This document shows, piece by piece, positions 1 to 10,526 of a DNA stretch of 33,119 bases. Each line of letters opens with the position of its first letter. The first letter of the stretch is position 1. The notes below the pieces were generated by a model, which did not search any database, was not told the DNA's origin, and saw only the letters and a program-made list of their open reading frames with translations. The DNA comes from Alphaproteobacteria bacterium (lineage in GTDB: Bacteria; Pseudomonadota; Alphaproteobacteria; Sphingomonadales; Sphingomonadaceae). The stretch lies in the NCBI GenBank assembly GCA_019232625.1, contig JAFANP010000026.1, positions 1 to 33,119 of the forward strand, given 5' to 3'. The translations under genes and the position numbers were made by a program.

Positions 1-55
1 CAACACCGAAGCCGAGGGCAACGCGCCCGAAGCCGATGAATCCAAGGAGGGCTGA
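1..55 (+). CDS. rplC: Large ribosomal subunit protein uL3, 3' end only
   Basis: Only the last 17 codons and the TGA stop are present, reading NTEAEGNAPEADESKEG. An acidic, Glu/Ala-rich tail directly before rplD fits the C-terminus of L3, which precedes L4 in every S10-type operon. The call rests mainly on position, because the conserved L3 core lies upstream of the window. The tail contains the AAGGAGGG Shine-Dalgarno sequence (about 44-51) used by rplD, so the two genes are translationally close, with only three bases between stop and start. Confidence 0.8.
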   Translation, partial: NTEAEGNAPEADESKEG

Positions 56-58
56 GCC

Positions 59-685
59 GTGAAGGTGAAGGTCCAGAAACTCGACGGCAAGGCCGCCGGC
101 GATATCGAGCTCAACGATGCCGTGTTCGGCGTCGAGCCGCGCGCCGACATCCTCCATCGCGTCGTCACCTGGCAGCTCGAGAACCGCCGCGGTACGGCCC
201 GTCCGACCCGCGAGCGTTCCGATGTCGCCCGTACCGGCAAGAAGTGGGGTCGCCAGAAGGGCGGCGGCACGGCTCGCCACGGCGATCGCCGCGCCCCGAT
301 CTTCATCGGCGGCGGCAAGGCGCACGGCCCCCGCGTCCGCGACTTCAACCCGTCGCTGAACAAGAAGGTGCGCACGCTCGGCCTCCGGATGGCGCTCTCT
401 TCGAAGGCGCGCGAGGGCAACCTCATCGTCGTCGAGAATCTCGACGTCGCCGAGGCGAAGACCAAGGCGGTCCGCGAGCAGCTGGCCGGCCTCGGCCTCG
501 GCCGCAACGCGCTGGTCATCGACGGCGAGGCGCTCTCCGTCGGCTTCGCCCGCGCCTCGGCCAATCTCGGACAGATCGATCTCCTCCCGGCGGTCGGCGC
601 CAACGTCTACGACATCTTGAACCACGAGACGCTGGTCCTGACCCGCGCCGCGGTCGAGCAGCTGGAGTCGCGTTTCAATGGCTAA
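59..685 (+). CDS. rplD: Large ribosomal subunit protein uL4
   Basis: The protein has 208 residues, the usual L4 length. L4 binds domain I of 23S rRNA and sends a basic loop into the peptide exit tunnel; that loop is visible at about residues 45-90 ([19 protein letters not shown], then [13 protein letters not shown] and GGGKAHGPR). The C-terminal Rossmann-like half ([17 protein letters not shown]) is also typical. The start is a GTG, chosen because AAGGAGGG lies seven bases upstream in the rplC tail and the [10 protein letters not shown] beginning matches the family. The 3' end overlaps rplW by 8 bases. In enterobacteria L4 represses its own operon; nothing here shows whether that holds in this lineage. 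Confidence 0.98.
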   Translation: MKVKVQKLDGKAAGDIELNDAVFGVEPRADILHRVVTWQLENRRGTARPTRERSDVARTGKKWGRQKGGGTARHGDRRAPIFIGGGKAHGPRVRDFNPSLNKKVRTLGLRMALSSKAREGNLIVVENLDVAEAKTKAVREQLAGLGLGRNALVIDGEALSVGFARASANLGQIDLLPAVGANVYDILNHETLVLTRAAVEQLESRFNG

Positions 686-998
686 GGCAGCGAAGAAGCA
701 GGCGCAGGTCGACATCAACCATTACGACGTCGTCCTCGCCCCGCACATCACCGAGAAGTCGACCCTCGTCTCCGAGCAGAACGCGGTCGTCTTCAAGGTC
801 GCCAAGGACGCCACCAAGCCGCAGATCAAGGCGGCGGTGGAGGCTCTGTTCGGCGTCAGCGTGACGGGCGTCAACACGCTCAACCAGAAGGGCAAGACCA
901 AGCGCTGGAAGGGCCGTCCCTATCAGCGCTCGGACCTCAAGAAGGCGATCGTGACGCTGGCCGAAGGCCAGACCATCGACGTCACCACCGGCATTTGA
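678..998 (+). CDS. rplW: Large ribosomal subunit protein uL23
   Basis: The protein has 106 residues. L23 sits at the exit of the peptide tunnel and is the docking site for trigger factor and the signal recognition particle. The family signature is clear: [16 protein letters not shown] near residue 15, [23 protein letters not shown], then the basic loop [24 protein letters not shown]. The ATG lies inside the end of rplD (8-base overlap), so translation is probably coupled to that of L4. The first 10 residues are Lys/Ala-rich, slightly longer than in enteric homologues. Confidence 0.98.
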   Translation: MAKAAKKQAQVDINHYDVVLAPHITEKSTLVSEQNAVVFKVAKDATKPQIKAAVEALFGVSVTGVNTLNQKGKTKRWKGRPYQRSDLKKAIVTLAEGQTIDVTTGI

Positions 999-1010
999 GG
1001 CTAGGGCATC

Positions 1011-1847
1011 ATGGCACTCAAGACCTATAACCCGACGACCTCGTCGCAGCGCGGCCTGATCCTCGTCGACAAGTCGTCGCTGTGGAAGGGCAAGCCCGTC
1101 AAGGCGCTGACCGAAGGCAAGCGCAAGACCGGCGGCCGCAACAACAAGGGCCACGTCACCTCGCGCGGCATCGCCGGCGGCCACAAGCAGCGTTACCGCT
1201 ACATCGACTTCAAGCGTCGCAAGTGGGACCAGCCGGCCACCGTCGAGCGGCTGGAATACGATCCCAACCGCACCGCCTTCATCGCGCTGGTGAAGTATGA
1301 GGACGGCGAGCTCGCCTACATCCTCGCCCCGCAGCGCCTCGCCCCGGGCGACAGCGTCGTCGCCGGCCGCAAGGTCGACGTGAAGCCGGGCAACGCGATG
1401 GAGCTGGGCTCGATCCCGGTCGGGACGATCGTCCACAACGTCGAGATGAAGCCGGGCAAGGGCGGCCAGATCGCCCGCTCGGCCGGCACCTACGTCCAGG
1501 TCGTCGGCCGCGACCGCGGCATGGTCATCGTCAGGCTCAATTCAGGCGAGCAGCGCTATATCCGCTCGGACTGCATGGCGACGATCGGTGCGGTGTCGAA
1601 CCCCGACAACCAGAACCAGAATTTCGCCAAGGCAGGCCGCAGCCGCTGGATGGGCAAGCGCCCGCTGACCCGCGGCGTCGCCAAGAACCCGGTCGACCAC
1701 CCGCACGGCGGCGGCGAAGGCCGGACCTCCGGCGGCCGCCACCCGGTCACCCCGTGGGGCAAGCCGACCAAGGGCGCCCGCACCCGCAACAACAAGGCCA
1801 CGGACAAGATGATCATCCGGTCCCGCCACGCGAAGAAGAAGAGGTAA
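1011..1847 (+). CDS. rplB: Large ribosomal subunit protein uL2
   Basis: The protein has 278 residues, full length. L2 is needed for subunit association and supports the peptidyl transferase centre. The N-terminal part ([19 protein letters not shown]), the OB/SH3-like middle ([27 protein letters not shown]) and the conserved C-terminal stretch [20 protein letters not shown] are all present; the HPH histidines implicated in peptidyl transferase function fall near residues 230-232. The gene lies 12 bases after rplW and just before rpsS, the standard order. Confidence 0.99.
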   Translation: MALKTYNPTTSSQRGLILVDKSSLWKGKPVKALTEGKRKTGGRNNKGHVTSRGIAGGHKQRYRYIDFKRRKWDQPATVERLEYDPNRTAFIALVKYEDGELAYILAPQRLAPGDSVVAGRKVDVKPGNAMELGSIPVGTIVHNVEMKPGKGGQIARSAGTYVQVVGRDRGMVIVRLNSGEQRYIRSDCMATIGAVSNPDNQNQNFAKAGRSRWMGKRPLTRGVAKNPVDHPHGGGEGRTSGGRHPVTPWGKPTKGARTRNNKATDKMIIRSRHAKKKR

Positions 1848-1849
1848 CA

Positions 1850-2125
1850 ATGGCCCGCTCCGTCTGGAAAGGTCCGTTCGTCGAGCTTTCGCTCCTGAAG
1901 AAGGCGGAAGCTGCGCAGGAGGCCGGTGGCCGCGCCCCGATCAAGACCTGGTCGCGTCGCTCCACCATCCTGCCGCAGTTCGTCGGGCTCACGTTCAACG
2001 TCTACAACGGCAAGAAATTCATCCCCGTGTCCGTCAACGAGGACATGGTCGGCATGAAGCTCGGCGAGTTCGCGCCCACCCGCTACTTCCCGGGCCACGC
2101 CGCCGACAAGAAGGGCAAGAGGTAA
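1850..2125 (+). CDS. rpsS: Small ribosomal subunit protein uS19
   Basis: The protein has 91 residues and begins [20 protein letters not shown], the standard S19 N-terminus. S19 forms a complex with S13 in the head of the 30S subunit near the A-site tRNA. The conserved core [26 protein letters not shown] and the C-terminal [20 protein letters not shown] are intact. The ATG was chosen over an upstream in-frame start at 1754 that would run antisense to no known domain and overlap rplB by almost 100 bases. Only two bases separate it from rplB. Confidence 0.99.
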   Translation: MARSVWKGPFVELSLLKKAEAAQEAGGRAPIKTWSRRSTILPQFVGLTFNVYNGKKFIPVSVNEDMVGMKLGEFAPTRYFPGHAADKKGKR

Positions 2126-2128
2126 GCC

Positions 2129-2509
2129 ATGGGTAAAGAGGCATCCCCCCGCAAGGTCGCCGACAATGAGGCGCTGGCGGTCGGCACCCAGATTCGCGGC
2201 TCGGCCCAGAAGCTGAACCTCGTCGCCCAGCTCATCCGCGGCAAGAAGGCCGAGGACGCGCTGAACATCCTCTCCTTCTCCCCGAAGGCGATGGCGGTCG
2301 ACGTGCGCAAGGTGCTCGCCTCGGCGATCGCCAATGCCGAGAACAACCACAATCTCGACGTCGACAGCCTGGTCGTCGCCGAGGCGTCGGTCGGCAAGAG
2401 CCTCAGCATGAAGCGGTTCACGCCGCGCGCCCGCGGCCGCTCGAGCCGGATCATCAAGCCGTTCAGCCGCGTCCGCATCGTCGTGCGCGAAGCCAGCCAG
2501 GAAGCTTAA
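2129..2509 (+). CDS. rplV: Large ribosomal subunit protein uL22
   Basis: The protein has 126 residues. L22 contacts all 23S rRNA domains and its beta-hairpin lines the exit tunnel, where changes can cause macrolide resistance. The family core starts near residue 22 ([20 protein letters not shown]) and continues with [39 protein letters not shown] and the tunnel hairpin [20 protein letters not shown]. About 15 extra residues precede the core, as is common in alphaproteobacteria. Three bases separate it from rpsS and three from rpsC. Confidence 0.98.
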   Translation: MGKEASPRKVADNEALAVGTQIRGSAQKLNLVAQLIRGKKAEDALNILSFSPKAMAVDVRKVLASAIANAENNHNLDVDSLVVAEASVGKSLSMKRFTPRARGRSSRIIKPFSRVRIVVREASQEA

Positions 2510-2512
2510 AGC

Positions 2513-3208
2513 ATGGGTCAGAAAACCTCCCCGATCGGCCTCCGGCTGCAGATCAACCGCACCTGGGACAGCCGCTGGTTCGCCGAGGGCGCCGATTACG
2601 GCCGCCTGCTCCTCGAGGATCTCAAGATCCGCAACTTCATCCTGAAGACGATCCCCCAGGCGGCGATCTCCAAGGTGGTGATCGAGCGCCCGGCCAAATT
2701 GTGCCGCGTCTCCATCTATGCCGCGCGCCCCGGCGTGATCATCGGCAAGAAGGGCGCCGATATCGAGAAGCTGAGGAAGCAGCTCGGCGCGATGACCTCG
2801 TCCGACGTCAGCCTCAACATCGTCGAGATCAGGAAGCCGGAGATCGACTCCAAGCTCGTCGCCCAGGGCGTCGCCGACCAGCTCGAGCGCCGCATCGCCT
2901 TCCGCCGCGCGATGAAGCGGGCGGTGCAGTCGGCCCTGCGCCTCGGCGCCGAGGGCATCCGCATCACCTGCTCGGGCCGCCTCGGCGGCGCCGAGATCGC
3001 CCGCACCGAATGGTATCGCGAGGGCCGGGTGCCGCTGCACACGCTGCGCGCCAACGTCGATTATGCCGAGGCGACCGCCCACACCGCCTACGGCGTGTGC
3101 GGAGTCAAGGTGTGGATCTTCAAGGGCGAGATCCTCGGCCACGACCCGCTCGCCCAGGACCGGCTGATGATGGACGCCCAGACGTCCGGCGTCCGCCCCG
3201 CCCGCTGA
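2513..3208 (+). CDS. rpsC: Small ribosomal subunit protein uS3
   Basis: The protein has 231 residues. S3 lies at the mRNA entry channel and contributes to the ribosomal helicase activity together with S4 and S5. It begins [12 protein letters not shown], has the KH type 2 RNA-binding domain with the GXXG-type loop in [19 protein letters not shown] (about residues 75-95), and the C-terminal domain with [16 protein letters not shown] and [18 protein letters not shown]. The end ([15 protein letters not shown]) is short, without the long acidic tails seen in some alphaproteobacteria. Confidence 0.99.
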   Translation: MGQKTSPIGLRLQINRTWDSRWFAEGADYGRLLLEDLKIRNFILKTIPQAAISKVVIERPAKLCRVSIYAARPGVIIGKKGADIEKLRKQLGAMTSSDVSLNIVEIRKPEIDSKLVAQGVADQLERRIAFRRAMKRAVQSALRLGAEGIRITCSGRLGGAEIARTEWYREGRVPLHTLRANVDYAEATAHTAYGVCGVKVWIFKGEILGHDPLAQDRLMMDAQTSGVRPAR

Positions 3209-3223
3209 TTTAGGAACTAAAAG

Positions 3224-3655
3224 ATGCTGCAACCCAAACGCACCAAGTTCCGCAAGGCCTTCAAGGGCCGCATCCACGGCGACGCCAAGGGGGGCACGGC
3301 GCTGAACTTCGGCGCCTATGGCCTCAAGGCCATGGAGCCGGAGCGGATCACCGCCCGCCAGATCGAGGCCGCCCGCCGCGCCATCACCCGCCACATCAAG
3401 CGGCAGGGACGCCTTTGGATCCGCATCTTCCCGGACGTGCCGGTCTCCTCCAAGCCCGCCGAGGTCCGAATGGGCTCGGGCAAGGGCTCGCCGGAATTCT
3501 GGGTGGCGCGGGTCAAGCCGGGCCGCGTGCTGTTCGAGCTGGACGGAGTCCCCGGCCACATCGCCAAGACGGCTTTCGAGCGCGCCGCCGAGAAGCTGCC
3601 GATCAAGACCAAGGTCATCGCCCGGCTGGGCGAGTCCCTGCTCGAGGACGCATAA
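3224..3655 (+). CDS. rplP: Large ribosomal subunit protein uL16
   Basis: The protein has 143 residues. L16 helps position tRNA at the A and P sites near the peptidyl transferase centre. The N-terminus [19 protein letters not shown] and the motifs [52 protein letters not shown] and [17 protein letters not shown] are canonical, including the basic [13 protein letters not shown] loop. It follows rpsC by 15 bases and precedes rpmC by 3. Confidence 0.99.
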   Translation: MLQPKRTKFRKAFKGRIHGDAKGGTALNFGAYGLKAMEPERITARQIEAARRAITRHIKRQGRLWIRIFPDVPVSSKPAEVRMGSGKGSPEFWVARVKPGRVLFELDGVPGHIAKTAFERAAEKLPIKTKVIARLGESLLEDA

Positions 3656-3658
3656 GAC

Positions 3659-3865
3659 ATGGCTACCGACGATCTCAAGACCCGCACCGACGACCAGCTC
3701 TCCGAGCAGCTGGGCGAGCTGAAGCGCGAGCAGTTCAACCTGCGCTTCCAGGCGGCGACCAACCAGCTCGAGAAGCCGTCGCGGGTCCGCGAGGTGCGCC
3801 GCACCATCGCCCGCATCAAGACGCTGCAGTCGGAGCGCGCCCGCAGCGCTCAGGCCAAGGCATAA
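3659..3865 (+). CDS. rpmC: Large ribosomal subunit protein uL29
   Basis: The protein has 68 residues, the normal size. L29 is a small two-helix protein beside L23 at the tunnel exit, contributing to the binding platform for nascent-chain factors. The signature [26 protein letters not shown] followed by [23 protein letters not shown] is clear. It lies three bases after rplP and 13 before rpsQ. Confidence 0.98.
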   Translation: MATDDLKTRTDDQLSEQLGELKREQFNLRFQAATNQLEKPSRVREVRRTIARIKTLQSERARSAQAKA

Positions 3866-3878
3866 GGAGTTAGACGGA

Positions 3879-4148
3879 ATGCCGAAGCGCGTTCTCACCG
3901 GCCGGATCGTGTCGGACAAGACCGAGAAGACCGTCGTGGTCCTCGTCGAGCGGCGGGTGAAGCACCCGCTCTACGGCAAGATCATCAAGCGGTCGAAGAA
4001 GTATCACGCCCATGACGAGGGCAACGAATATCGCGAGGGCGAGACCGTGCGCATCGAGGAGACGGCGCCGATCTCGAAGCTCAAGACCTGGCGGGTCGTC
4101 GACCGGGTCGACACCCACGCCACCCCGGCCAAGGCGGACGTGGCGTAA
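3879..4148 (+). CDS. rpsQ: Small ribosomal subunit protein uS17
   Basis: The protein has 89 residues. S17 is a primary 16S rRNA-binding OB-fold protein of the 30S body. Motifs: [21 protein letters not shown], then [25 protein letters not shown] and [21 protein letters not shown]. The last ten residues ([11 protein letters not shown]) form a short extension. Downstream is the largest gap of the S10 part of the operon (155 bases), filled by a palindromic repeat before rplN. Confidence 0.99.
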   Translation: MPKRVLTGRIVSDKTEKTVVVLVERRVKHPLYGKIIKRSKKYHAHDEGNEYREGETVRIEETAPISKLKTWRVVDRVDTHATPAKADVA

Positions 4149-4156
4149 CGCAATTT

Positions 4157-4239
4157 CGTCATGCCGGACTTGATCCGGCATCCACCTTCCCTTCGGCCCG
4201 GAAGAAGGAGGTGGACCCCGGATCAAGTCGGGGGTGACG
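4157..4239. repeat. Palindromic intergenic repeat between rpsQ and rplN
   Basis: A long imperfect inverted repeat: the left arm at 4157-4186 begins CGTCATGCCGGACTTGATCC and the right arm at 4210-4239 ends AAGTCGGGGGTGACG; the loop (4187-4209) holds a smaller TTCC/GGAA stem. The sequence belongs to the 'CGTCATGCCGGACTTGATCCGG' type of dispersed intergenic element that is frequent in alphaproteobacterial genomes. It lies within the transcribed ribosomal operon, so the RNA will carry a large hairpin here. There is no U-run, so it is not an ordinary terminator; RNA processing or partial attenuation is possible but not shown. Confidence 0.85.
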
Positions 4240-4303
4240 GTTCAGGGTAGTTGAAGCTGATCGCCGGGCACGTCCCGGTTGAAGTGAAGAAGGAATTGGA
4301 TCG

Positions 4304-4672
4304 ATGATCCAGATGCAGTCCAATCTCGACGTCGCCGACAATAGCGGCGCGAAGCGCGTCCAGTGCATCAAGGTGCTGGGCGGCTCCAAGCGGCGCTTCG
4401 CCGGCGTCGGCGACATCATCGTCGTCTCGGTGAAGGAGGCCGCGCCGCGCGGCCGCGTCAAGAAGGGCGACGTCCACAAGGCCGTCATCGTCCGCACCGC
4501 CAAGGACATCCACCGTCCCGACGGGTCGACCATCCGCTTCGATTCGAACGCGGCGGTGCTGGTCAACAACAACCAGGAGCCGATCGGCACCCGTATCTTC
4601 GGCCCGGTCGTCCGCGAGCTGCGCGCGAAGAAGCATATGAAGATCATCAGCCTCGCGCCGGAGGTGCTGTAA
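4304..4672 (+). CDS. rplN: Large ribosomal subunit protein uL14
   Basis: The protein has 122 residues, the exact usual length. L14 lies at the subunit interface and contacts L19 and 16S rRNA. The N-terminus [20 protein letters not shown] and the motifs [53 protein letters not shown] and [13 protein letters not shown] are canonical. It opens the spc-like half of the cluster after the palindromic element; AAGGAA (about 4288-4293) serves as ribosome-binding site. Confidence 0.99.
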   Translation: MIQMQSNLDVADNSGAKRVQCIKVLGGSKRRFAGVGDIIVVSVKEAAPRGRVKKGDVHKAVIVRTAKDIHRPDGSTIRFDSNAAVLVNNNQEPIGTRIFGPVVRELRAKKHMKIISLAPEVL

Positions 4673-4675
4673 GCC

Positions 4676-4988
4676 ATGTCCGCATCGAAGATTAAGAAAG
4701 GCGACCGCGTCGTGGTCCTGTCCGGCAAGGACAAGGGCAAGCACGGCGAAGTGACGAAGGCCATGCCCAAGGACGGCAAGGTGATCGTCGCCGGCGTCAA
4801 CGTCATCACGCGGCACCGCAAGCCGAGCCAGGCCAACCCGCAGGGCGGGCTGGAGCGCTCGGAGGCGCCGCTCCACGTGTCGAAGGTCGCGGTCGAGGAT
4901 CCGAAGACGGGCAAGCCCACGCGCGTCCGCTTCGAGACCCGCGACGGCAAGAAGGTCCGGGTCGCGGCCCGCTCCGGGGAGCTGATCA

Positions 4989-4996
<8 letters not shown>
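4676..4996 (+). CDS. rplX: Large ribosomal subunit protein uL24
   Basis: The protein has 106 residues. L24 is an early assembly protein of the 50S subunit. The KOW motif is at the N-terminus ([20 protein letters not shown]), followed by [17 protein letters not shown], the [20 protein letters not shown] segment and a C-terminal [15 protein letters not shown]. The gene starts three bases after rplN, and its last codons overlap the rplE start by 8 bases. Confidence 0.99.
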
Positions 4997-5570
<574 letters not shown>

Positions 5571-5578
5571 CCGAAACT

Positions 5579-5672
5579 GGCCCCTCCCCTTCGGGGGAGG
5601 GGTTGGGGTGGGGCCTGTTGTCGAACGGGCCAACCCCACCCCCGGCCCCTCCCCTGAAGGGGAGGGGGGAAA
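5579..5672. repeat. Palindromic GC-rich repeat between rplE and rpsN
   Basis: Nested inverted repeat: CCCCTCCCCTTCGGGGGAGG at 5581-5600 is itself a hairpin, the spacer carries TTGGGGTGGGGCC / GGCCAACCCCACC arms (about 5603-5615 and 5628-5640), and CCCCTCCCCTGAAGGGGAGG (about 5647-5666) is a second hairpin. The same kind of unit occurs at 8250-8380 and near 33000. It looks like a mobile or dispersed palindromic element of the chromosome and is inserted inside the essential ribosomal operon without breaking a gene. Confidence 0.8.
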
Positions 5673-5697
5673 GACAAGGAAAGAGAGCTTAAGTCCC

Positions 5698-6003
5698 ATG
5701 GCGAAACTGAGTTCGATCAACAAGAACGAGCGTCGCAAGAAGCTCGTCAAGAAATATGCCGGCAAATATGCCCGGCTGAAGGCGATCGCGGAGGATGAAT
5801 CGCGCGACGACACCGAGCGGCTGATCGCGCGGCTGAAGCTGGCCGAGATCCCGCGCAACGGCAATCCGACGCGCGTACGCAACCGCTGCGGCCTCACCGG
5901 CCGCCCGCGCGCCAACTATCGCAAGTTCGGGCTGTCGCGGATCATGATCCGGGAGCTGGGCAACAAAGGCCTGATCCCCGGTCTCACGAAGTCCAGCTGG
6001 TAA
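5698..6003 (+). CDS. rpsN: Small ribosomal subunit protein uS14 (zinc-free type)
   Basis: The protein has 101 residues and begins [21 protein letters not shown]14 helps assemble the head of the 30S subunit. This is the long, zinc-independent form: the CXXC pairs of the 61-residue type are missing and only one cysteine remains ([10 protein letters not shown]). The conserved C-terminal [19 protein letters not shown] is intact. An upstream in-frame extension into the palindrome is not family-like, so the ATG at 5698 was chosen; GAGAG lies about 12 bases before it. Confidence 0.98.
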   Translation: MAKLSSINKNERRKKLVKKYAGKYARLKAIAEDESRDDTERLIARLKLAEIPRNGNPTRVRNRCGLTGRPRANYRKFGLSRIMIRELGNKGLIPGLTKSSW

Positions 6004-6014
6004 GGTATTAAGAG

Positions 6015-6410
6015 ATGCCCTTGACCGATCCTCTGGGTGATATGCTCACCCGCATCCGCAACGGCCAGCAGGCGCGCAAGGACAGCGTGGTCTCCCCCGC
6101 GTCCAAGCTGCGCGTGCGCGTCCTCGACGTGCTCCAGCGCGAAGGCTATATCCGCGGCTATGTCGAGGAAGCCCTCGGCAGCCACCCGGGCCTGCGCATC
6201 GAGCTCAAATATTTCGAAGGCCGCCCGGCTATCCAGCATCTCTCGCGCGTCTCGAAGCCCGGCCGCCGGGTCTATTCGGGAAGCCAGGAGCTGCCCCGGG
6301 TCCGCAACGGCCTCGGCATTACCATCGTCTCGACGCCCAAGGGCGTTCTCTCCGACGCGGAAGCGCGCGAGCAGAATGTCGGCGGCGAGGTGCTGGCGGA
6401 GGTATTCTAA
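6015..6410 (+). CDS. rpsH: Small ribosomal subunit protein uS8
   Basis: The protein has 131 residues. S8 is a primary binder of the central domain of 16S rRNA. Motifs: [40 protein letters not shown], then [20 protein letters not shown] and the C-terminal [20 protein letters not shown] with [11 protein letters not shown]. In Escherichia coli S8 represses the spc operon by binding its mRNA; nothing in this sequence proves that here. One base separates it from rplF. Confidence 0.99.
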   Translation: MPLTDPLGDMLTRIRNGQQARKDSVVSPASKLRVRVLDVLQREGYIRGYVEEALGSHPGLRIELKYFEGRPAIQHLSRVSKPGRRVYSGSQELPRVRNGLGITIVSTPKGVLSDAEAREQNVGGEVLAEVF

Positions 6411-6411
6411 G

Positions 6412-6945
6412 ATGAGCCGCATTGGAAAAGTCCCCGTCGCCCTCCCCAGCGGCGTCTCCGCCACGGCGGAAGGATCGGTGCTGTCGGTGAAGGGCCCCAA
6501 GGGCACCCTCACCATGCCGATGCTCGACGACATCAGCTACGGCATCGAGGACGGCCGGATCGTCGTCCGTCCGGCCAACGACACCAAGCGGGCGCGCTCC
6601 TTCTGGGGCATGCACCGCACCCTGGTGCAGAACCTGGTCACCGGCGTCACCGACGGCTTCACCAAGGTGCTCGAGATCACCGGCGTCGGCTACCGCGCCG
6701 CGGCGCAGGGCCGCAATCTCAGGCTCCAGCTCGGCTACAGCCACGACGTCAACATCGCAGTGCCGGAAGGGCTCGAGGTGAAGACCCCGGACCCGACCAC
6801 GGTCGAGATTTCGGGCAACGACCGCCAGCGCGTCGGTCAGCTCGCCGCCGAGATCCGCCAGTGGCGCAAGCCGGAGCCCTACAAGGGCAAGGGCATCAAG
6901 TATCGCGGCGAGTTCATCTTCCGCAAAGAAGGCAAGAAGAAGTAA
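6412..6945 (+). CDS. rplF: Large ribosomal subunit protein uL6
   Basis: The protein has 177 residues, standard for L6. L6 lies near the GTPase-associated centre and the sarcin-ricin loop. Motifs: [66 protein letters not shown] and the C-terminal [19 protein letters not shown]. Two L6 repeats are recognisable. It is three bases from rplR. Confidence 0.99.
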   Translation: MSRIGKVPVALPSGVSATAEGSVLSVKGPKGTLTMPMLDDISYGIEDGRIVVRPANDTKRARSFWGMHRTLVQNLVTGVTDGFTKVLEITGVGYRAAAQGRNLRLQLGYSHDVNIAVPEGLEVKTPDPTTVEISGNDRQRVGQLAAEIRQWRKPEPYKGKGIKYRGEFIFRKEGKKK

Positions 6946-6948
6946 GCC

Positions 6949-7302
6949 ATGGCCAAACTCACGCTCTTCGAGCGGCGCCGCCAGCGCGTCCGCACCTCGC
7001 TCCGCAAGCGCGGCGGCACCCGTCCGCGGCTGTCGATCCACCGCTCCGGGCGGCACATCTACGCCCAGGTCATCGACGATGCGGAAGGGCGCACCGTCGC
7101 CTCCGCCTCGACGCTCGACAAGGATCTCAAGGGCAAGGCCGGCGCGACCGTGTCGGGCGCTCAGGAGGTGGGCCGGACGCTCGCCGAGCGCGCCAAGGCG
7201 GCCGGCGTCACCCAGGTGGTTTTCGACCGTGGCGGTTTCCTGTTCCACGGCCGCGTGAAGGCTCTCGCCGATGCCGCGCGCGAAGGCGGATTGGAGTTTT
7301 AA
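6949..7302 (+). CDS. rplR: Large ribosomal subunit protein uL18
   Basis: The protein has 117 residues. L18 binds 5S rRNA in the central protuberance. Motifs: [49 protein letters not shown], and the C-terminal [26 protein letters not shown]. The stop codon is immediately followed by the ATG of rpsE with no spacing. Confidence 0.99.
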   Translation: MAKLTLFERRRQRVRTSLRKRGGTRPRLSIHRSGRHIYAQVIDDAEGRTVASASTLDKDLKGKAGATVSGAQEVGRTLAERAKAAGVTQVVFDRGGFLFHGRVKALADAAREGGLEF

Positions 7303-8064
7303 ATGGCTGACGAGAACAACATCGACACCCAGGCGCCCGCGGAAGCCGCGGCGCCCGAGGCGGCCGCCCCCGGCGCTTCGTCGCAGCCCGAGACCGGCGC
7401 TCCGGCGCGCGAGGGCCGCGGGCCCCGCGGCGGACGCGGCGGGCGCGGCGGCGGCCAGGGCCGCGGCGGCGATCGCGGCGGCCGGGGCCGGCGCGACGAG
7501 CGCGGCCGCGGGCGCGGCGGCGACGACGACGGCGGCGAGGAGCTGATCGAGAAGCTCGTTCACATCAACCGCGTCTCGAAGACGGTGAAGGGCGGCAAGC
7601 GCTTCGGCTTCGCGGCTCTGGTCGTGGTGGGCGACGGCAAGGGCCGCGCCGGCTTCGGCCACGGCAAGGCGCGCGAGGTGCCCGAGGCGATCTCCAAGGC
7701 GACCGCGGCGGCCAAGAAGGCGATGGTCCGCGTGCCCTTGAAGGAGGGCCGCACCCTCCACCACGACGGGCGGGGCCATTTCGGCGCCGGCCGCGTCACC
7801 GTCCGCACGGCGCCCGCCGGCACCGGCATCATCGCCGGCGGCCCGATGCGCGCGGTGTTCGAGAGCCTTGGCGTCGCCGACGTGGTGACCAAGTCGGTCG
7901 GCACGTCCAACCCCTACAACATGATCCGCGCCACGTTCGACGCGCTGGGCGACCAGACCTCGCCCAAGTCCGTCGCCCAGCGGCGCGGCAAGAAGATCGC
8001 CGACCTGCTCGGCCGCGGCGGCTCGCAGAGCGCCGAGGCGGACGCCGCGGCGGTGACGGAGTAA
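7303..8064 (+). CDS. rpsE: Small ribosomal subunit protein uS5 with RGG-rich N-terminal extension
   Basis: The protein has 253 residues, against about 165 in Escherichia coli. S5 works in decoding fidelity and in the mRNA entry helicase. The normal S5 core begins near residue 78 ([20 protein letters not shown]) with [21 protein letters not shown] and the second domain up to [13 protein letters not shown]. The first roughly 75 residues are not part of the family core: an Ala/Pro/Glu-rich stretch, then a block of RGG, RGRG and GDRGG repeats (about 36-73) ending in DDDGG. This resembles disordered RNA-binding RGG regions. The ATG directly abuts the rplR stop, so the extended start is very likely real. 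Confidence 0.97.
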   Translation: MADENNIDTQAPAEAAAPEAAAPGASSQPETGAPAREGRGPRGGRGGRGGGQGRGGDRGGRGRRDERGRGRGGDDDGGEELIEKLVHINRVSKTVKGGKRFGFAALVVVGDGKGRAGFGHGKAREVPEAISKATAAAKKAMVRVPLKEGRTLHHDGRGHFGAGRVTVRTAPAGTGIIAGGPMRAVFESLGVADVVTKSVGTSNPYNMIRATFDALGDQTSPKSVAQRRGKKIADLLGRGGSQSAEADAAAVTE

Positions 8065-8069
8065 GCGTC

Positions 8070-8246
8070 ATGGCGACGATCAGGATCACCCAGACGGGCT
8101 CGCCCATCCGCCGCACGCCGGACCAGCGCAAGACGCTGATCGGCCTCGGCCTCAACAAGATGCACCGCACCGTGGAGCTCACCGACACCCCCGAGGTGCG
8201 CGGCATGATCCGCAAGGTGCAGCATATGGTGAACGTGGAGGGGTAA
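8070..8246 (+). CDS. rpmD: Large ribosomal subunit protein uL30
   Basis: The protein has 58 residues, beginning [20 protein letters not shown] and ending [10 protein letters not shown]30 is a small 50S protein on the 23S rRNA domain II/V surface. The motif [19 protein letters not shown] followed by [10 protein letters not shown] is diagnostic. It starts five bases after rpsE, and is followed by a GC-rich palindromic element before rplO. Confidence 0.98.
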   Translation: MATIRITQTGSPIRRTPDQRKTLIGLGLNKMHRTVELTDTPEVRGMIRKVQHMVNVEG

Positions 8247-8249
8247 GGA

Positions 8250-8382
8250 TTCCCCTCTCCCCTTCAGGGGAGAGGGCTAGGGAGAGGGGGAGTCCGGACG
8301 CCCCACTGGCGTTTCGCGATTTCCCCTCTCCTTCGCCGCCCTTCGGCGGCTCTTCCTCTCCCCTGAAGGGGAGAGGGGCGCG
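8250..8382. repeat. Palindromic repeat between rpmD and rplO
   Basis: This gap of about 160 bases holds several hairpins: CCCCTCTCCCCTTCAGGGGA and following (8252-8278), a second arm group CCCCTCTCC ... CCCTTCGGCGGC (8323-8350) and CTCTCCCCTGAAGGGGAGAG (about 8357-8376). The outer parts of the first and last hairpins are complementary to each other, giving a composite palindrome. It is the same general type as the element at 5579-5672, again inside the ribosomal operon. Confidence 0.75.
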
Positions 8383-8408
8383 ACAACAGCGAAAGCGAGT
8401 GCAAGGAC

Positions 8409-8927
8409 ATGAAACTCAACGATCTTCGGGACAATAAGGGCGCCCGCCAGTCCCGCGTGCGGGTCGGCCGCGGCATCGGCTCGGGCCTCGGCAAGACCGC
8501 CGGCCGCGGCCAGAAGGGCGCCAAGGCGCGCTCGGGCGTGTCGGTCGCCGGCTTCGAGGGCGGCCAGATGCCGCTCCACATGCGGCTTCCGAAGCGCGGC
8601 TTCAACAACCCGTTCGCCAAGGATTATGCCGAGGTGAACGTCGGCGCCATCCAGAAGCTGGTCGACGCCGGCAAGCTCGCTGCCGACGGTACGCTCGATC
8701 ACTCCGCGCTCAAGGCCGCCGGCCTCGCCCGCGGCGGCAAGGACGGCGTCCGCCTGCTCGGCAAGGGCAGCCTCTCGGCCAAGCTCGCCTTCCGCGTCGC
8801 CGGCGCCTCGGCGGGCGCGCGCCAGGCCGTCGAGGCGGCGGGCGGCTCGATCGAGCTGATCGAGATCGTCCCGGCGTCCGAGAAGGCCGCCGCCAAGAAG
8901 AACAGCGTCAAGCAGCGCAAGGCCTGA
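8409..8927 (+). CDS. rplO: Large ribosomal subunit protein uL15
   Basis: The protein has 172 residues. L15 is a late-assembly 50S protein. Motifs: [22 protein letters not shown] (start), [37 protein letters not shown] and the C-terminal [21 protein letters not shown]. The C-terminus has an extra Ala/Lys-rich tail ([16 protein letters not shown]) of about 20 residues. AAGGAC sits five bases before the ATG. It precedes secY as in most bacteria. Confidence 0.98.
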   Translation: MKLNDLRDNKGARQSRVRVGRGIGSGLGKTAGRGQKGAKARSGVSVAGFEGGQMPLHMRLPKRGFNNPFAKDYAEVNVGAIQKLVDAGKLAADGTLDHSALKAAGLARGGKDGVRLLGKGSLSAKLAFRVAGASAGARQAVEAAGGSIELIEIVPASEKAAAKKNSVKQRKA

Positions 8928-8968
8928 GGCTGACAAGCCGGAACCAGGGCCTATATACGGCACGTCCC

Positions 8969-9072
8969 CGCTCATCCTGAGTAGGGACTGAGCTCTGGCG
9001 AAGGCCCGTATCGAAGGACCGTCCTTCGATACGCCGCTTCGACTTCGCTCAGCGGCTACTCAGGATGAGCGG
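8969..9072. repeat. Nested palindromic element between rplO and secY
   Basis: Outer arms CCGCTCATCCTGAGTAG (8969-8985) and CTACTCAGGATGAGCGG (9056-9072) are exactly complementary; inside is a perfect 12-base hairpin GTATCGAAGGAC / GTCCTTCGATAC (9008-9019, 9021-9032). This is the 'CCTGAGTAG ... TATCGAAGGA' class of intergenic repeats common in sphingomonads. It occupies most of the rplO-secY gap and would form a strong RNA structure just upstream of secY. No U-run follows. Confidence 0.88.
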
Positions 9073-9121
9073 GTGCGGGGGGCCAGCCGCTCCCTGGGCG
9101 TCTTTTGAGGATCGAACACAC

Positions 9122-10489
<1,368 letters not shown>

Positions 10490-10526
10490 CCCGGTTGGAC
10501 ACGGCTTTGAGGGAGGCCCGGCGAGA

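Noticed and set aside
1556-3919. A very long minus-strand open frame (787 codons) opposite the S10 genes
   Set aside because: It is antisense to several certain ribosomal genes; long open frames on the opposite strand are common in GC-rich codon use, and the translation is low in complexity with no domain.
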